Shown piece after piece: positions 61,306 to 64,000 of a DNA stretch of 64,000 bases. Below the pieces are notes generated by a model. It did not search any database. It worked only from the letters and a program-made list of their open reading frames with translations, and was not told where the DNA came from. The position numbers were made by a program, and so were the translations under genes. Every line of letters begins with the position of its first letter. Within the stretch, counting starts at the first letter, position 1. Source of the DNA: Verrucomicrobiales bacterium (lineage in GTDB: Bacteria; Verrucomicrobiota; Verrucomicrobiia; Verrucomicrobiales; DEV007); assembly GCA_021648365.1 (NCBI GenBank), contig JAKISY010000010.1, positions 1 to 64,000 on the forward strand, read 5' to 3'.

Positions 61306-62154
61306 ATGAAACTCAATCACTACAAAACCACCTTACTTCTGAAAGCCCTGCTATTCTTCCTAATCGCCCCAAGCACTTTCGCCGCCCCAAAACCCATAAC
61401 AAACAGCCCCACCCGCGGCACCCTCCTCCAATGGAGCCCCCACGTCTCAGGCGGCCCAGACCTCGACGCCCCCCTGATCACCGACCGCCCCGACTTCACC
61501 GAAGCCAGCGTCACCGTAGGCAAAGGCGTAGCACAGCTCGAATTTGGCTACACCTACATCGACAGCGGAGACACAGACGCACACTCCATCGGCGAACCCC
61601 TGCTACGCTACGGCATCCTAGCCGACTACTTAGAACTACGCCTCGCCATTTTGCCCAGCGCAGAATCAACAGGACGCGGTTTCTCTGATCTGTATTTCGG
61701 ATTCAAAATCGCCCTCACCCCTCAACAAGGCTGGCTACCAGAAATGGCTCTCATTCCTCAAACCTGGATACCTACAGGTAGTCAAACCTTCACCGATCGC
61801 GGCTGGCAGCCAGGCCTCAATTGCATCTACAGTTGGCAAATCAGCCCCACCATCTCCACCGCAGGCTCGACTCAAATCAACCGTCTCTTCGAAGACGCTG
61901 ATGACGACTTCCTTCAACTAGCCCAATCTTGGACCATCGCCCTCACCCTTAGCGAAAAAATAGGCGCCTACAGCGAATGGTTCGCCCTCTTCCCCATGCA
62001 GAGCAGCAGCTCGCAAAACGAACACTACCTCAACGGCGGTTTCACTTACCTCATCAACAAAAACCTACAAGCCGACATTCGAGCCGGTTGGGGACTCAAC
62101 AAAAACGCAGAAGATTTCTTCGCCGGAGCCGGCCTCTCAATCCGCTTCCAATAA
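61306..62154 (+). CDS. Outer-membrane beta-barrel protein (phenol MetA-pathway family)
   Basis: 282 residues with a signal peptide (TLLLKALLFFLIAPSTFAA). The mature start DAPLITDRPDFTEASVTVGKGVAQLEFGYTY is the hallmark of the Phenol_MetA_deg-type transporter barrels common in PVC bacteria. Alternating amphipathic strands follow, ending in GAGLSIRF-Q, close to the C-terminal aromatic signal for BAM assembly. The name is historical; the substrate is unknown. The last gene before the strand-composition switch. Confidence 0.78.
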   Translation: MKLNHYKTTLLLKALLFFLIAPSTFAAPKPITNSPTRGTLLQWSPHVSGGPDLDAPLITDRPDFTEASVTVGKGVAQLEFGYTYIDSGDTDAHSIGEPLLRYGILADYLELRLAILPSAESTGRGFSDLYFGFKIALTPQQGWLPEMALIPQTWIPTGSQTFTDRGWQPGLNCIYSWQISPTISTAGSTQINRLFEDADDDFLQLAQSWTIALTLSEKIGAYSEWFALFPMQSSSSQNEHYLNGGFTYLINKNLQADIRAGWGLNKNAEDFFAGAGLSIRFQ

Positions 62155-62423
62155 TTGCCCCCTTCAAAATTGCCTTCTAGAATATCTTCCAGTGGTCGCG
62201 AACACATGTGGCGGGCCACACAACTGAGCGAGAACGCTGAGTTGACGAAAAAGACCCCGGTTTTCACCCTGTTGGCGCGCAGCGCGTCTTCCATAAACCC
62301 ATAAAATTCGCTACGATGATATAACTGTGTGAATGGTATAATATGCGGGGTGTGGATTTTTAGTTTCTTTTTTTAGTAGGGAAAAGTGTTGCCATTTAGC
62401 TTAAGGCTAATAATGTTTACGAC
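62155..62423. other. Strand-composition switch region, candidate replication origin
   Basis: 269 nt without a gene. To the left the plus strand is rich in C and A whatever the gene direction; to the right it is rich in G and T. The region holds a 14-bp dyad (TGTGGC/GCCACA around GG, near 62209-62222), an imperfect dyad CAACTGAGCG/CGCTGAGTTG and an AT-rich part (about 62290-62420). Only a degenerate DnaA-box-like TGTGGATTT is seen; no cluster of perfect boxes. Confidence 0.35.
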
Positions 62424-63080
62424 GTGAGTTATCCTAAACAAGATCCGAATGATTCTCAGCAGAGGCAGGCGAAGTATGATGGGAGTGGTAATACTGGCTC
62501 TACTTCTCAGAGAGACTCCCAGCAAGCTGATCCGACAAACGTACGGCAGGACGAGGAACAGAAGTATTCGCAGTACTCAGGTCAAGGTCAGATTGCATTA
62601 GAGAATACGCAATCAGATTATACCTCCCCAATGGGGCAAAGTGTATACAATACCCCTTTCTCAGAGTCAGAGAAGGAGATGCCGAAGACAGGCTCGGTCG
62701 GCGGGAAAGCTGCTGTTTGGGCGGCGCTTGGCGGTGTGGGGACTGTGGTTGTTTTAGCAATAGGATATATGGTTTATAGTTCGATCCAAGATCCTTTTCG
62801 CACACTCGATATTTTTCCAACGGAAAAATATCTAAGAAACCATGAAAGTGTAGTAGGGAGTCGTTTTAGATTGGAGTTGACCGTAGTGGCTGAGTTAGGC
62901 GGTGATTTTGATAAAGGGAGATTGTTGTCTTTTAGAGATGACGCGAGTCAGCGGGCTCTTGCGGTATTGGTATCTCCAGATCTGGGGCAAGTTAGTTTTT
63001 CCAAAGGGCAGAGTTATTTAGCAGAAATTGAAGTCAAAAATGGAGGATTGATTTATGCACACGCGTTTAGGAAAAATTAG
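62424..63080 (+). CDS. Single-pass membrane protein of unknown function
   Basis: 218 residues from GTG 62424. The N-terminal 85 or so are disordered (Gln/Ser/Asp/Tyr-rich, e.g. YPKQDPNDSQQRQAKYDG, with a stretch QKYSQYSGQGQ). One membrane segment follows (AAVWAALGGVGTVVVLAIGYMVY, about 95-117), then an extracytoplasmic beta domain (about 125-215: VVGSRFRLELTVVAELGGDF...SQRALAVLVSPDLGQVSFSKGQSYLAEIEVKNGGLIYAHAF) of OB-fold-like pattern. Not recognised. Codons end in T/A/G, unlike the C-ending genes to the left. Overlaps the next gene by 26 nt. Confidence 0.65.
   Translation: MSYPKQDPNDSQQRQAKYDGSGNTGSTSQRDSQQADPTNVRQDEEQKYSQYSGQGQIALENTQSDYTSPMGQSVYNTPFSESEKEMPKTGSVGGKAAVWAALGGVGTVVVLAIGYMVYSSIQDPFRTLDIFPTEKYLRNHESVVGSRFRLELTVVAELGGDFDKGRLLSFRDDASQRALAVLVSPDLGQVSFSKGQSYLAEIEVKNGGLIYAHAFRKN
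63042..63047 (+). promoter_or_regulatory. Strong ribosome-binding site deciding the start at 63055
   Basis: GGAGGA 7 nt ahead of ATG 63055, inside the 3' end of the upstream gene. One of the few strong Shine-Dalgarno sites in the window. It fixes the start of the partial gene. Confidence 0.7.
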
Positions 63081-64000
63081 GTATAGGATTACTATGGTTT
63101 TGTGTGTGTCGTTTGCCTTAGTCATTAAGACACAGGCTCAAAAAGCGGCAGCGCTAGAAGGGAAAGCAGCACCAGAATCGCAGACCAGAAAGGCAAATTT
63201 GGAGGAAAAAGCTCCTGCTAAGGAAAGCTCAGCGAAAGACACTGCTACGACCAGTGCATTGGATTACTTGTTCAATCGCAAAGCAAAAGATGGATCCACA
63301 GCTGCGAAAGGCAGTAAATTGGCTGATGCTCTTGGAACCAAGGCGATTGCCGATGAGGCACTTCAAGGAATAAGTAGTGATATCGATCCCGAGTTTGAGA
63401 GTTTTCTCAATGCTCCTGAGCAGAATCTGCAGCTGGTTGAATCTTACGGAGAATTATTGGACGAAACGGTAGCGCATCTGCGCAATAAAAAGGCTTATGA
63501 CGCTATTGCCAATCTTTATGTGTTGGGTCGTTATTCTTGGGATGCTCGTATCAGTGAGCAACTTGCCAATCGGGTCATGGCTCTGAGAGATGCTCGGATG
63601 AGTCAGCAGGACTTGGAAAAAAGCAATAAAGAACTAGAGGGTAAGATCAAAAAGGCTAATTGGAATGCAGATCAGCTTTCGACTAAAATTCGTCAAGAAG
63701 AAATAGATTATCAACGTAGACAGTCTCTTTCAAGTCGTAAGGCAGCTCAAAAGAATCAAAAGAGTCAGAATGGAGGAAAAAATTCTGCATTTCTTCCAAA
63801 TCAAGAAATGTCTCAACAGGCTGTTAGCTCAGTCATGGGGCGCTTGCAATTGACAGAAGAATACTTCAAGTCACTTGATTCCCGTGCTCGGATTCGACTC
63901 AATGAGAGCGAAGTTAAAAAAATAGAGACCAAGGCGCGGCGGGATTTTCAGGAATTCGTGGGAGTTCTTTATCAAGGGCAACGGCATCACCATGCTCGGC
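63055..64000 (+). CDS. Exported helical protein of unknown function, partial at window edge
   Basis: The frame is open from ATG 63055 to the end of the window (315 codons, no stop). An uncleaved or cleavable signal (RITMVLCVSFALVIKTQAQ, about residues 11-29) leads into an Ala/Lys/Glu-rich linker. A helical region follows (AKDGSTAAKGSKLADALGTK; VESYGELLDETVAHLRNKKAYDAIANLYVLGRYSWD), then a coiled-coil-like part (MSQQDLEKSNKELEGKIKKAN). Not recognised. Co-translated with the membrane protein before it. Confidence 0.7.
   Translation, partial: MHTRLGKIRYRITMVLCVSFALVIKTQAQKAAALEGKAAPESQTRKANLEEKAPAKESSAKDTATTSALDYLFNRKAKDGSTAAKGSKLADALGTKAIADEALQGISSDIDPEFESFLNAPEQNLQLVESYGELLDETVAHLRNKKAYDAIANLYVLGRYSWDARISEQLANRVMALRDARMSQQDLEKSNKELEGKIKKANWNADQLSTKIRQEEIDYQRRQSLSSRKAAQKNQKSQNGGKNSAFLPNQEMSQQAVSSVMGRLQLTEEYFKSLDSRARIRLNESEVKKIETKARRDFQEFVGVLYQGQRHHHAR

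Overview
The window is bacterial chromosome of roughly 50% G+C. It most likely comes from the Verrucomicrobia/PVC side of the tree. The inference rests on the mix of genes: a fused SecDF, a DUF1573 lipoprotein, a Planctomycete-type cytochrome c lipoprotein, a DUF1080-ThuA protein, Tat-exported Gfo/Idh/MocA oxidoreductases, an OprB porin, KDO synthesis (so an outer membrane), and ribosomal proteins with long low-complexity tails. No rRNA, CRISPR array, prophage or insertion sequence was seen. Ribosome-binding sites are mostly weak, so several starts were chosen from family N-termini.

Region 1-4 kb holds a DUF1573 lipoprotein, a decayed gene end carrying a 30-bp REP-like direct repeat, a Gfo/Idh/MocA oxidoreductase and an exported protein with a degenerate trypsin-like fold. 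Region 4-22.7 kb is one long minus-strand block merging the str, S10, spc and alpha clusters. Its order is rpsL-rpsG-fusA-rpsJ-rplC-rplD-rplW-rplB-rpsS-[exported coiled-coil gene]-rplV-rpsC-rplP-rpmC-rpsQ-rplN-rplX-rplE-rpsH-rplF-rplR-rpsE-rplO-secY-map-rpmJ-rpsM-rpsK-rpsD. tuf, rpsN, rpmD, adk, infA, rpoA and rplQ are absent from their usual places, and an unrelated exported protein is embedded between rpsS and rplV. A CAU-anticodon tRNA lies upstream of rpsL.

Region 23-29.3 kb (minus) holds a hemolysin III-type membrane protein, a chorismatase-like protein, rpsU, secDF, yajC and tgt. Region 29.5-36 kb (plus) holds a secreted YdjY-domain protein with a secreted alpha-toroid protein, an M42 peptidase, and a DUF1080-ThuA protein followed by a Tat-exported oxidoreductase, which looks like a sugar-derivative catabolic pair. 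Region 36.3-41.6 kb holds a gene truncated into the tRNA-Phe gene, then recF, hisS and aspS. Region 41.7-45.4 kb is the most unusual: a PaaX-like gene (Cas2-like central domain) bracketed by two homologous 50-bp palindromes, then a glycosyltransferase, kdsD, and a toxin-antitoxin pair sitting between two copies of the kdsD 3' end.

Region 45.5-62.2 kb holds efp, a membrane M50-like protein, another Tat-exported oxidoreductase, msrB, a PQQ-propeller protein, an OprB porin, a TM2 protein, pssA, a DUF72 protein, sufU-sufS, a cytochrome c lipoprotein, a truncated acetyltransferase, a ROK regulator with an MFS transporter, a truncated TSUP permease, small exported proteins and a beta-barrel protein. 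From about 62.3 kb to the end, an operon of two unknown envelope proteins shows the opposite strand composition (G and T excess on the plus strand, against C and A excess to the left). The switch, with the ribosomal block transcribed away from it, makes 62.2-62.4 kb a candidate replication origin or the edge of a foreign segment. Short repeats with three identical 7-mers (ATC-N-G-Y-G), whose fourth and sixth bases differ between loci, precede several plus-strand genes.
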